Source: Natronosalvus caseinilyticus (GTDB lineage Archaea; Halobacteriota; Halobacteria; Halobacteriales; Natrialbaceae). From it: a stretch of 64,000 nucleotides of DNA. The notes beneath the pieces are model-generated. The model saw nothing but the letters and a program-made list of their open reading frames with translations, was not told the origin of the DNA and ran no database searches. The translations under genes and the position numbers were made by a program. Positions 16,972 to 25,157 of this stretch are shown here, one piece after another; position 1 is the stretch's first letter, and each line of letters begins with the position of its first letter. The stretch covers positions 620,001 to 684,000 of the forward strand of contig NZ_CP071596.1 in assembly GCF_017357105.1 (NCBI RefSeq). Direction: 5' to 3'.

Positions 16972-18075
16972 CTACCTCTCCTGGATCTGGTCCTCGTCCG
17001 ACGGGAGCGCCGCTTGAATGCGATCGCCGTCGATCACGATCGGATCGGCGTTCGGGAATCCCTCTTCCTCGTCGTACTCGTCCGGTTCGCCCGAGTAGAG
17101 CACGACGAACAGGGTTTCCTCGCCCTCGGCGTCGAACTCGAGGGTGACGTTCTCGTGGGTCCCCGCCGAGAGGTTCTCGCTCATCCCACGAACGGCCTGG
17201 GACTCGTTTTCGACCGTCAGGAACCCGTCTTCGGGGAGCGTGACGTTGACGGTTACCGTCGACTCGTTCGCCTCGAGTACCTCGAGTTCGGGGGGCGTGT
17301 CGTACTGGATGGTGAGTGTGTCGAGCTGGCCGTGGTCGGTCGTATAGATGCCAATCGTCCGGTCACCGGGCTCGAGCGACGCCGTCTCGAGTTCGAAGCT
17401 GACGGTGGTGGTCTCCCCGGCCTCGAGGGAGACGATCTTTCGCTCGAGCACCTCGCCGTTGACGCGAATCTCGACGTGCTGGCGATTCTCGACGTCCCGT
17501 GGGTTGCGGATCTCGCCCTCCACGGTGACGGTTTCGTTAGTCGTCGCCGTCGTGGGAAGTGAGAGCGATTCCACCTGGAACGAGCCGGTCGGGGCGTCGC
17601 CCTCGCTCTCGTTCAGGGTGACGCTCGCGGTGTCGCTGACCGGGTAGCCGTCCCCGATGTACGGTCGGTCCTCCTCGCGGTCGCTCTCTTCGAACATGTA
17701 GGTCCCCTCGTTCGCCGTGTCCTGGTGGACCGTCGCTGTGAGCTGCCCGACGAGGTCGCCGCTGTCCTCGTCGTCCTGCGCGATCGTGACATTCTCGTGT
17801 GTGCCGGAGTCGAGGCGGTCGGAGACCGCGACCGTCTCGCCGGCGCTGTTCGTGATGACGATGAACCCCCCGTCGGAGAGCGTGACCGACTCGACTTCGA
17901 CGCTCGAGCCGTTGGTCGTCTGATCGGAGAACGTGATCGACGCCTCGGGTTCTTCTTCGACGCCGAACAATGCCGGCGCCTGGCCAACGGCGAGTCCGGC
18001 GGCGAGAACGACGGCGATAGCGACAAGTAGCGCGAGCAGCAGTTTGGCCGTTCCGAGGGAGAGGTTCGAACTCAT
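16972..18075 (-). CDS. Exported protein with two DUF7282-like domains and a CARDB-like domain
   Basis: 367 residues. The N-terminal membrane segment LLLALLVAIAVVLAAGLAVG (about 11-31) acts as a signal anchor. Two related domains (about 42-155 and 270-350), each with ESVTLSDGGF- or TVNVTLPEDGF-like strands and SAGTHENVTLEFD/DSGTHENVTIAQD motifs, enclose a CARDB-like sandwich (about 170-262, EIRNPRDVENRQHVEIRVNG). DUF7282 domains occur in haloarchaeal surface proteins. The frame stays open far upstream, but that part is antisense to rnz and lacks support, so I start at 18075. No C-terminal sorting signal is seen. Function unknown. Confidence 0.75.
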   Translation of the reverse strand: MSSNLSLGTAKLLLALLVAIAVVLAAGLAVGQAPALFGVEEEPEASITFSDQTTNGSSVEVESVTLSDGGFIVITNSAGETVAVSDRLDSGTHENVTIAQDDEDSGDLVGQLTATVHQDTANEGTYMFEESDREEDRPYIGDGYPVSDTASVTLNESEGDAPTGSFQVESLSLPTTATTNETVTVEGEIRNPRDVENRQHVEIRVNGEVLERKIVSLEAGETTTVSFELETASLEPGDRTIGIYTTDHGQLDTLTIQYDTPPELEVLEANESTVTVNVTLPEDGFLTVENESQAVRGMSENLSAGTHENVTLEFDAEGEETLFVVLYSGEPDEYDEEEGFPNADPIVIDGDRIQAALPSDEDQIQER

Positions 18076-18273
18076 CGAAGCTTCGGGTACACTGTCATAC
18101 GAGACACACACGGTAAAATGACCGGTTCGTTCCCATCGAATTGTCGGTGTAGTCGTCGGATACCGGGTCGATCGGTTACGTCGACTCCATCGCCCCGCTC
18201 TCGAGGTCGGATGCGCCGACGGCCGGATTCGGATCCGAAGCGGGTTTAGCCCCAGCGGACTGATCACGGACCA

Positions 18274-19209
18274 ATGACACTGTGCGTGACGTTCCTCGGG
18301 ACGAGCGGGGCGATTCCGACGACCGGTCGGAACCCGACCAGCCTCTTCGTCGCCCGCGAAGGTGAGCAATTCCTGTTCGACGCCGGCGAGGGGACCCAGC
18401 GCCAGATGATGCGCTTCGGAACCGGGTTCTCGGTCTCGCACCTGTTCGTCACGCACACCCACGGCGACCACGTCCTCGGGATTCCGGGCCTCCTCCAGAC
18501 GATGGCGTTCAACGACCGCGAGGATCCGCTGGCGATTCACTGCCCGCGCGGGACGCGCCGTCACCTTCGGTCGCTCGTCTCGCTGCTCGGCAACCGACCC
18601 TCGTTTCCGGTCCGCATTGACGAGGTCGACGACGGGAGCGTTGCCTACCGCGGTGACGACTACAAGGTGCGGGCGTTCGACACCGACCACGACACCCGAT
18701 CGGTCGGCTACGCGCTGGTCGAGGACGACCGGAAGGGCCGCTTCGACCGCGAGCGAGCCGAGGAACTCGGCGTCCCCGTCGGCCCCGCCTTTTCCAGACT
18801 CCACGAAGGCGAGCCGGTCGAACTCGAGGACGGCACCGTCGTCCGGCCCGAACAGGTCGTCGGCGAGCCACGTCCCGGCCGGTCGCTCGTCTACACCGGC
18901 GACACGCGCCCGACCGAGGCGACTCTCGAGGTTGTCGACGAACCCGACCTGCTGATCCACGACGCGACGTTCGCCGACGACTGGGCCGAGCGCGCCGACC
19001 ACACCGCTCACTCGACGGCGCGACAGGCCGGCCGGGTCGCCAGCCAGGCCGGGGCGAAACAGCTCGCGCTGGTCCACCTCTCCTCGCGGTACGCCGGCCA
19101 ACCGACGCCCCACCTCGCGGAAGCCAGGGAAGCCTTCGACGGTGATCCGGAGGCCGTCTCAATCCCCGACGACGGGGACTCCCTGAAGATTCCGTATCCG
19201 GACGAGTGA
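18274..19209 (+). CDS. rnz: Ribonuclease Z
   Basis: 311 residues of the metallo-beta-lactamase fold. It starts LCVTFLGTSGAIPTTGRNPTS, and the zinc motif THTHGDH is at about 48-54. The later ligands are in SLVYTGDTRP and TAHSTARQAG. It cuts the 3' trailer of tRNA precursors endonucleolytically. Length and motif order fit archaeal RNase Z. The gene stands between unrelated genes. Confidence 0.95.
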   Translation: MTLCVTFLGTSGAIPTTGRNPTSLFVAREGEQFLFDAGEGTQRQMMRFGTGFSVSHLFVTHTHGDHVLGIPGLLQTMAFNDREDPLAIHCPRGTRRHLRSLVSLLGNRPSFPVRIDEVDDGSVAYRGDDYKVRAFDTDHDTRSVGYALVEDDRKGRFDRERAEELGVPVGPAFSRLHEGEPVELEDGTVVRPEQVVGEPRPGRSLVYTGDTRPTEATLEVVDEPDLLIHDATFADDWAERADHTAHSTARQAGRVASQAGAKQLALVHLSSRYAGQPTPHLAEAREAFDGDPEAVSIPDDGDSLKIPYPDE

Positions 19210-19394
19210 GGCGGTGCTCGAGAAGCGACGAGTCGACCACTCGAGGCGACGAGCGAGGGCGATTCATTGAGCCGATGGCGGGAAGCGTTCGGCTACTAAC
19301 AAGCGCATAAACCAAACACGTCGAAAAATTGATAGGATCTTAACAAGACGGTAGGCGAATTTAGATTCAGTTCATCGACTTTACCTTCGTAATT

Positions 19395-19404
19395 GCTATA
19401 TAAC
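19395..19404 (+). promoter_or_regulatory. TATA box of the HTTM operon
   Basis: GCTATATAAC lies about 35-40 bases ahead of a GTG at 19438. It lies upstream of that GTG, which argues against the TTG at 19393 as start. Confidence 0.5.
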
Positions 19405-19437
19405 TCATCGTCGACCGGCCGATATGGTGAGTACGCA

Positions 19438-20103
19438 GTGTTAGAGTACATCAAACCCTTCACCGACATCGCCTTTCCGGCGGTGTACATTCTGTTCTTC
19501 GTCGGGACGATCGCCACCCTGGCGCTCGCTAACCGTCGCCTCGTCAGGAAGGCCTGGCTGGCGTGTTTTTTCGCCTTGCTGCTGGCAGTGACGGTCGTCG
19601 GGATGACAGTCATGCCTGCCGTCGAGATGCACAAGTTCTCCCAGCCCAACAGCGAGGAGATGACGTACTACGAGATTCGCATCGTCGACTCGGCCGGGAA
19701 CGAACTCGAGCTCGACGACCGCGCCACCCCGCCGATGACCGGGTCGCGAACGTCGTCGGTCGCCGGGTCGATGGCCTACGACTACACCGACGAGGAACGA
19801 ATGGAGATGGGCAGATTCTACATGCAGAGCGTCAACGACTATCGACAGACGATCGAATCGGGCGGGCCGCCAGCCTACGAGGCGCTGAAGCCGCCGCGCT
19901 ACGTCGACGACCAGCAGTGGACCGCCGAGCAACTCGAGACCTACGAGGAGTTCGAGTCGATCCGAATCTACGAACGGACCATAGTCGTCAACGAGGAGAG
20001 CGACGCGGTCGAGCGCAACGAGGAAACGCACCTCGTGACGATCAACGTCGCGAACGAGACAATTACCGAGAACGAGACCGCAATCGAGGGTGAGTCTGCA
20101 TGA
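19438..20103 (+). CDS. Membrane partner of the HTTM-DCC protein
   Basis: 221 residues from a GTG start. Two membrane segments (about 8-28 and 38-58) are followed by a soluble domain of about 160 residues (EEMTYYEIRIVDSAGNELEL, ALKPPRYVDDQQW, IRIYERTIVVNEESD) of no family I know. The C-terminus overlaps the next gene by 4 bases, so the pair is coupled. The predicted topology, two membrane spans and a large domain, and its fixed place before an HTTM gene suggest a subunit or substrate-presenting partner. That role is inferred only. Confidence 0.68.
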   Translation: MLEYIKPFTDIAFPAVYILFFVGTIATLALANRRLVRKAWLACFFALLLAVTVVGMTVMPAVEMHKFSQPNSEEMTYYEIRIVDSAGNELELDDRATPPMTGSRTSSVAGSMAYDYTDEERMEMGRFYMQSVNDYRQTIESGGPPAYEALKPPRYVDDQQWTAEQLETYEEFESIRIYERTIVVNEESDAVERNEETHLVTINVANETITENETAIEGESA

Positions 20104-21356
20104 GCGCGTTCGTCAACTACTTCGACGACGATACCCGATCCACGCCGATCAACCTCGCCGTCGTTCGCGTCCTTCTCGGATCGTGGGTGCTCTGGCGGAT
20201 GGTCTCGCTCGACTGGAACTTTTACGGAGAGTGGCCCCGCCACTTCAACCCGCCGATCGCCTACCTCCACCAGGACATCTTCTTCACCCTGCTGCCGTAC
20301 CTGCGGTGGGTTCTCGCGGGGTTGTTGATCCTGTTCATCGTCGGCTACAAGACCCGGTGGTCCGGTGGGTTCGCCAGTCTCCTGATGATGCACATGCTGG
20401 CAGTCAAGTCGACGATTTACCTGTCGGGGACCATCGAGTCGCTGTTCGCCTGTGCGTACATGATCCTCCTGTTCGCACTGTTCTGCGAGGACGACGTGCT
20501 GTCGGCGGACACCGTGATCGAAACGAAGGAGAAGTCGATCGACCAGCTGAACACGTTCCTGAAAGAGGGGAGCGACGCAACCCACCGGGCACGTGCCCTG
20601 AAGTGGGGCCTGCTCGTCATCGGTGTGCTCTACTTCGGATCCGCCTGGGGCAAGTTCATGAACGGGCCGATCGACATCTGGTTCTCCGGCACCGACCTCC
20701 AGCGCGACATCCTTCGCGGTCAGGAGATGACCGGCATGGTACGGCCGCTCGCCCAGCCCATCCTCGAGTACGACGTGCTGGCCTGGCTCGGGTTCCTCGG
20801 CACCGGCCTGGTCCAGGTGTCGCTCATCGTCGTCGTCCTGCTGGGCCTGCCGATCACGCTGTCCGCGCTCGGCCTGATCGGCTTCCACCTCGCCGTGGTC
20901 GCGACGCTGGGGCTGTACTTCATCGACATGATCCTCGTCCTCTCGCTGTTCGCCGCCTGGGACGTCGCTTACCGGTGGCTCGCCGCGGACGCGGACGACC
21001 GTGTCACGCTGGTGTACGACGAGCGCTGTTACTTCTGCGCCCGGAGCCTCTATCTCTTCAAGTACCTCGACGTCAACGACTCCGTTCGATTCCGCTCGCA
21101 GTCGGACGCGCCGCGGGAACTCGTCGACCGCGACGGCGTCGACCTCGACGAGGAGATGTACCTGTTCCGTGACGACGAGGCCTACGGCGGCTACGAGGCG
21201 TTCCGCCAGCTGTTCAAACAGTTCCGAATCTTCGCCCCGGTCACCCTCCTGATGGCACTCCCGCCAGTCAGGATGGTCGGCAACCGCGTCTACGCCTACA
21301 TCGCGCGCAACCGGAGTCGCCACTTCGTCTGCAGTATCGACGCCGAGCAGTCCTGA
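20100..21356 (+). CDS. HTTM domain protein fused to DCC1-like (DUF393) thioredoxin fold
   Basis: 418 residues. Residues about 1-295 are a polytopic region of the HTTM family (horizontally transferred transmembrane domain, related to vitamin K-dependent gamma-carboxylase); it has about eight membrane segments and YFGSAWGKFMNG. Residues about 300-415 are a DUF393/DCC domain with YDERCYFCARSL, whose C310-x-x-C313 is the redox motif. Fusion of the two puts a thiol-disulfide pair on a carboxylase-like membrane body. It overlaps the upstream gene by 4 bases. Activity is unproven: a quinone- or thiol-linked redox enzyme is the simplest idea. Confidence 0.85.
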   Translation: MSAFVNYFDDDTRSTPINLAVVRVLLGSWVLWRMVSLDWNFYGEWPRHFNPPIAYLHQDIFFTLLPYLRWVLAGLLILFIVGYKTRWSGGFASLLMMHMLAVKSTIYLSGTIESLFACAYMILLFALFCEDDVLSADTVIETKEKSIDQLNTFLKEGSDATHRARALKWGLLVIGVLYFGSAWGKFMNGPIDIWFSGTDLQRDILRGQEMTGMVRPLAQPILEYDVLAWLGFLGTGLVQVSLIVVVLLGLPITLSALGLIGFHLAVVATLGLYFIDMILVLSLFAAWDVAYRWLAADADDRVTLVYDERCYFCARSLYLFKYLDVNDSVRFRSQSDAPRELVDRDGVDLDEEMYLFRDDEAYGGYEAFRQLFKQFRIFAPVTLLMALPPVRMVGNRVYAYIARNRSRHFVCSIDAEQS

Positions 21357-21360
21357 GCCG

Positions 21361-21366
21361 TTTTTT
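21361..21366 (+). terminator. T-run terminator after the HTTM operon
   Basis: Six Ts start 4 bases after the stop codon of the HTTM gene, consistent with archaeal intrinsic termination. Confidence 0.45.
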
Positions 21367-21411
21367 CGTCCTCGCGTCGGATTTATACGTCGTTCCGCCC
21401 TATACTGCGCC

Positions 21412-23373
21412 GTGAGTACGCGAACGAACGCACTCGACGCGGTCGTCTTCGGCGTCGACGTTCAGAGCGGTGACGTTCGCGGCGACGCGCCCTCCTACGC
21501 ACTCGTCGTCCACGACGGCGACGAGGACGGCCTCAAGCGAGACGTCGTCTCCCACCGGAAACTGCGCCGCCTGATCGCCGACGTCGAGCCGGCCATCGTC
21601 GCGACCGACAACATGTACGAACTGGCCGCGGACAAGGACCAGTTGATCCACTTTCTCGGGTCGCTTCCCGCCGGGACCAAACTCGTCCAGGTGACCGGCG
21701 ACGAACGACCCGAGTCGCTCTCGCGGGTCGCGAAGCGTCACGGGGTCCCCTACGGCAAGGAGCCCATGAAAGAAGCCGAGGCCGCGGCCCGCCTGGCGGC
21801 ACACAGCGTCGGCCACGAGGTGTCGGCCTTCACCGACACCACCGAGGTCAAGGTCTCGAGGGGCCGCTCGACCGGGAAGGGCGGCTGGAGCGCCGATCGT
21901 TACACCCGCCGAATCCACGGCTCCGTCAAGCGCCGCGCCCGCGAGGTCGAGAGCGCCCTCGAGGACGCCGGCCTCGCGTTCGAGCGCGAAGTCCGGGAGG
22001 CCTACGGCGGGTTCGCCAACGCGGTGTTCACCGTCGACGCCCGCCCCCAGGACATTCCGGTGTCGAACGAGCGCTCGGGCGATGTGCGCGTCGAGATCGA
22101 ACGGGAACGACGCGACGGGATCGAGTTTCGCCCGCTCGCGAAGCGCCGCGATCACGTGGTCGTCGGCGTCGACCCCGGGACGACCACCGCGGTCGCCATC
22201 GTCGGCCTCCAGGGCGAGGTGCTCGACGTCTGGAGTTCGCGAACGAATACCATGGCCGACGTGATCGAATGGATCGTCGAGCGCGGCCGTCCGGTGATCG
22301 TCGCCGCGGACGTGACGCCCATGCCCGAAACCGTCGAGAAGATCCGCCGGAGCTTCGATGCGGCGGGCTGGACGCCCCAGCGAGACCTGCCCGTCGACGA
22401 GAAACAGCACCGCACCGCGGACGAACCGTACGACGACGACCACCAGCGCGACGCGATGGCCGCCGCCCTCTACGCCGTCGACGCCCACGAGGATCAGTTC
22501 GAGCGCATCGCGCGCAAACTCCCCGCCGGAATCGACCGCGGCGAGGTGACCGCCCGGGTCGTCGCCGGCGGCGAGACCGTCGAGACCGTCCTCGAGGACC
22601 TGATCGAGGACGAAGAGGGCGACGAAGAGGAGAACGAACACCAGCCTCGAGAGCTGACGGCCGAGGAACGGCGCATCCGCGACCTCGAGCGCCAGGTCGA
22701 ACGTCTTGAGGGCCACGTCGAGACCCTCGAGGGCCGAATCGAGGACCGGGACGACCAGATCGAGGACCTCGAGGCGGAACTCGCCGTCACCCGCCGAGAG
22801 GAACGCCGCCAGATCCGTAAAGAGCGCGAGGTGAGCCGCCTCGAGCGCAAGGCCGACCGCCTCGAGAGCGAGCGCGACGAGGCCCTCGAGGAGAAAGTCG
22901 AGCGGATGAAGACGCTCTGGAAGCTCGATCACTCGAACTTCGCGGACGTCTCCGAGAAGAAGGCCGGCCTCGTGCCCGTGAAGGTGATCGAAAAGTTCAC
23001 GAAGGGGGCGATCCGGGCGGCAGAGGAGGCCTACGGTATCGCGGCCGGCGACGTGGTCTACGTGCGCGACGCCAGCGGCGCGGGACGCTCGACCGCGGAG
23101 CTCCTGGCGAGTTTCGAACCGCGAGTCGTCCTGAAGAACGGCAACCTCTCGGAGATCGCCGACGCGATCCTCTTCGACCGCGAGATTCCCGTGGGTCCCG
23201 CCGACGCCGTGGCAATGCAGGAGGTGGACGAACTCGCGGTCGCCCGCGAATCGGACGTCGAGGCAGTCATCGAGGACTGGCACGACCGGGCGCTCGAGCG
23301 CGAGCGCGATCAGAAAGCGGAGATGGTCGATCGGCTCATCAGCGAGCACCGAGCGGGCGATAACGAGGCCTGA
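21412..23373 (+). CDS. DUF460 protein, RNase H-like with coiled coil
   Basis: 653 residues from a GTG, with TTTATACG about 27 bases upstream (leaderless). Domains: an N-terminal region with FGVDVQSGD and VEPAIVATDNMYEL; an RNase H/RuvC-like core at about 235-355 (VVVGVDPGTTTAVAIVGLQG, VIVAADVTPMPE, DDDHQRDAMAAAL), whose Asp residues could form a metal site; a coiled coil at about 410-505; and a C-terminal domain containing AVGPADA-like GPADAVAM. This is the full DUF460 architecture of archaea. A nuclease or nucleic-acid-binding role is inferred from the fold; no activity is established that I can name. Confidence 0.88.
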   Translation: MSTRTNALDAVVFGVDVQSGDVRGDAPSYALVVHDGDEDGLKRDVVSHRKLRRLIADVEPAIVATDNMYELAADKDQLIHFLGSLPAGTKLVQVTGDERPESLSRVAKRHGVPYGKEPMKEAEAAARLAAHSVGHEVSAFTDTTEVKVSRGRSTGKGGWSADRYTRRIHGSVKRRAREVESALEDAGLAFEREVREAYGGFANAVFTVDARPQDIPVSNERSGDVRVEIERERRDGIEFRPLAKRRDHVVVGVDPGTTTAVAIVGLQGEVLDVWSSRTNTMADVIEWIVERGRPVIVAADVTPMPETVEKIRRSFDAAGWTPQRDLPVDEKQHRTADEPYDDDHQRDAMAAALYAVDAHEDQFERIARKLPAGIDRGEVTARVVAGGETVETVLEDLIEDEEGDEEENEHQPRELTAEERRIRDLERQVERLEGHVETLEGRIEDRDDQIEDLEAELAVTRREERRQIRKEREVSRLERKADRLESERDEALEEKVERMKTLWKLDHSNFADVSEKKAGLVPVKVIEKFTKGAIRAAEEAYGIAAGDVVYVRDASGAGRSTAELLASFEPRVVLKNGNLSEIADAILFDREIPVGPADAVAMQEVDELAVARESDVEAVIEDWHDRALERERDQKAEMVDRLISEHRAGDNEA

Positions 23374-23400
23374 CCGGGCTCGGCGTGTCAGTCTCGAGCT

Positions 23401-23580
23401 CTAGACCATCCCGAACGACTGGAGCACGCCCGTCACCAGCGACTTGACGACGAGGGCGACCCCGATGAGCATGAGGGCGAGGCCGCCAGCGATCAGGTAA
23501 TTCTGGGTGGCGATCAGGGCGATTCCGGCGATCGCGAGGATCACGCCGAGGATCCCGAGCGGACCGAGATTTTTGCGCAT
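23401..23580 (-). CDS. Small two-span membrane protein (DUF7470-like)
   Basis: 59 residues. It starts MRKNLGPLGILGVILAIAG and has two membrane segments (about 5-23 and 29-47) separated by a short polar turn. A TATA-like element, TTAAGA on the minus strand, sits about 25 bases before the ATG. Such tiny haloarchaeal membrane proteins are widespread and functionally uncharacterised; the DUF7470 label is from memory. Confidence 0.75.
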   Translation of the reverse strand: MRKNLGPLGILGVILAIAGIALIATQNYLIAGGLALMLIGVALVVKSLVTGVLQSFGMV

Positions 23581-23748
23581 ACCCGCTGTGGACAGTCGAT
23601 ACTCTTAATCACGGTGGTTTGTGAGCGTGCTCGAGTCGAAACGAGGGGCGGTTTTCGGAACCCGATTCCGACCGCCGAATGTCGAATCTCGAGCGTCGAA
23701 CCTCGAGCACCGAGCGTCAGCCCCCGAACGCGAATGCGCGTAAGCGAG

Positions 23749-23758
23749 ACACTTAACC
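23749..23758 (+). promoter_or_regulatory. Promoter of RNase P RNA
   Basis: ACACTTAACC gives a TATA-like core about 27 bases before the first base of helix P1 (23780), so the predicted transcription start equals the RNA 5' end. Confidence 0.5.
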
Positions 23759-23779
23759 GACGACCGACCCTAGAACCGA

Positions 23780-24208
23780 TGGGAGAGAGAGCCTGGCTGC
23801 CGCGATGGCCGGTCCGGAAACGGGTCGGCCACCCAACGCGAGCCCTCGTTTTCGGGCGCTCGCGCCCGCGAGGAAAGTCCCCCCACCCGTCGGGCGGGTG
23901 ACCGGACGCAAGTCCGGAGCGGGAGACCGCTGGCTCTGGAACAGCAACGACACGTCTCGGCCCGATCGATGATGCGCGCGAACCCAACCGCGAGGACGGG
24001 GAGCTAACCCGCAGAGAGCGCGTGGCCGCCTTGCGGCCACGGTGGGGCGGACAGCCGCCCTACGGACGGCCGAGGATCGATGGAACGGCGAATCCTCACC
24101 GGTGCAAGTCCGCGTCGAGGTAGCCCGACAGGACCGCCGCAGGCGGGCGGCGCGGACGCTCAGCCGAATGCCGGGTCGAACAGAAGGGGGCTTACTCCTC
24201 TCACCCAG
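23780..24208 (+). ncRNA. rnpB: RNase P RNA
   Basis: About 429 nt. The conserved GAGGAAAGTCC is at 23870-23880 and ACAGAAGGGGGCTTA at 24180-24194, forming the universal P4 helix region. Both ends pair: TGGGAGAGAG (from 23780) with CTCTCACCCA (24198-24207) makes a ten-pair P1 with one A-A mismatch. CGCAAGTCCGG and GTGCAAGTCC loops also match the family. It is the catalytic RNA that removes tRNA 5' leaders. AGTTTT after the 3' end may help termination. Confidence 0.95.
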
Positions 24209-24210
24209 TT

Positions 24211-25014
24211 TTACACCCTCGAGAGCAACCAGTGTCGAACCACCGTCTCGGTTATGGCACCCGGGTCACACCGCAAATAGGGAAAGTAGAACGTGTGCGT
24301 TTCGCCCGGCTCGAGTTCGGCACCGGCCGAATCGTTGAACACGACGGTCCCATCCTCGAGCAGCGCCTCGACGACGACTCCGGCATCGCCGGTTTTCGCC
24401 TCCGTCGCGTTCCGGAGCGTGACCGCAGCCCCGTAGACGGGGTCGCCGTCGGCCGTCCCCAGCTGACCCCACCCCTTCTCGACGAGCGTCGACCCGTCTT
24501 CGACTGTCGGGCCCGGACCCGACGTTCCGCCGTCCGGTTCCGCGAGCGTGTATCGGTCGACGGCGTCCGCGTTCCCCTCCGTCGTGACGATCTCGAAGAG
24601 GTACGTCTCCCGACTCCGCCTGAAGAGCGACCGACTCTCGATGACACGCTCGCCGTCGCTGCGTTCGAACGTCGCCCGTACCGTTTCCATGTGACTACCG
24701 GGACCGTCGAACTCGATGCGTCCGCGAACCCCGTATCGATCGGTCGCGCTGTCGTCGAAGAAGTGGTGATCCGCGATCGTGCCATCCGGATTACTCTCGA
24801 TGCGCCCGTTGCGATCCTCGCCGTCGACGCAGATCGGCGTCGCCGACCGGTCGAACGATTCCTCGGCGACCACCTCGTCGGACCAATTTTCCGGCGGCGC
24901 GAGTGCCGAACTGGTCACGTTGGTCGCGTCGTCGTCACCGAGGTCGGGGACGCTCGAGAGACACCCTCCGACGAGACCAGACCCGAGCGTCGCGAGGTAC
25001 GGTCGACGTTTCAC
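24211..25014 (-). CDS. Secreted lipoprotein
   Basis: 267 residues. The N-terminus MKRRPYLATLGSGLVGGCLS holds the Tat-like Arg pair and a lipobox LVGGC (Cys18), after which it would be lipid-anchored outside. The C-terminal 110 residues (VEKGWGQLGTADGDPVYGAA, VVVEALLEDGTVVFND, LEPGETHTFYFP) look like an FxLYD-type beta sandwich. On the minus strand CTATAGTTT precedes the start by about 15-25 bases. The stop is only 2 bases from the 3' end of the convergent RNase P RNA. Function unknown. Confidence 0.78.
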   Translation of the reverse strand: MKRRPYLATLGSGLVGGCLSSVPDLGDDDATNVTSSALAPPENWSDEVVAEESFDRSATPICVDGEDRNGRIESNPDGTIADHHFFDDSATDRYGVRGRIEFDGPGSHMETVRATFERSDGERVIESRSLFRRSRETYLFEIVTTEGNADAVDRYTLAEPDGGTSGPGPTVEDGSTLVEKGWGQLGTADGDPVYGAAVTLRNATEAKTGDAGVVVEALLEDGTVVFNDSAGAELEPGETHTFYFPYLRCDPGAITETVVRHWLLSRV

Positions 25015-25157
25015 GACGTAAACTATAGCACGATGGTAGAAAAGGGCACCTCAATCTCAAACTTCGGTTGCACCTACAGTAGCCCCGGAAGTCGTAGCCT
25101 GCTACCCGCCCCGACGCGAGACGGGAGCTTTAACGCCTCGCGCCGGAAAGCGAGGGT

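Noticed and set aside
18076-19113. N-terminal extension of the DUF7282-like protein
   Set aside because: It is antisense to rnz and lacks a signal; the membrane anchor follows the ATG at 18075.
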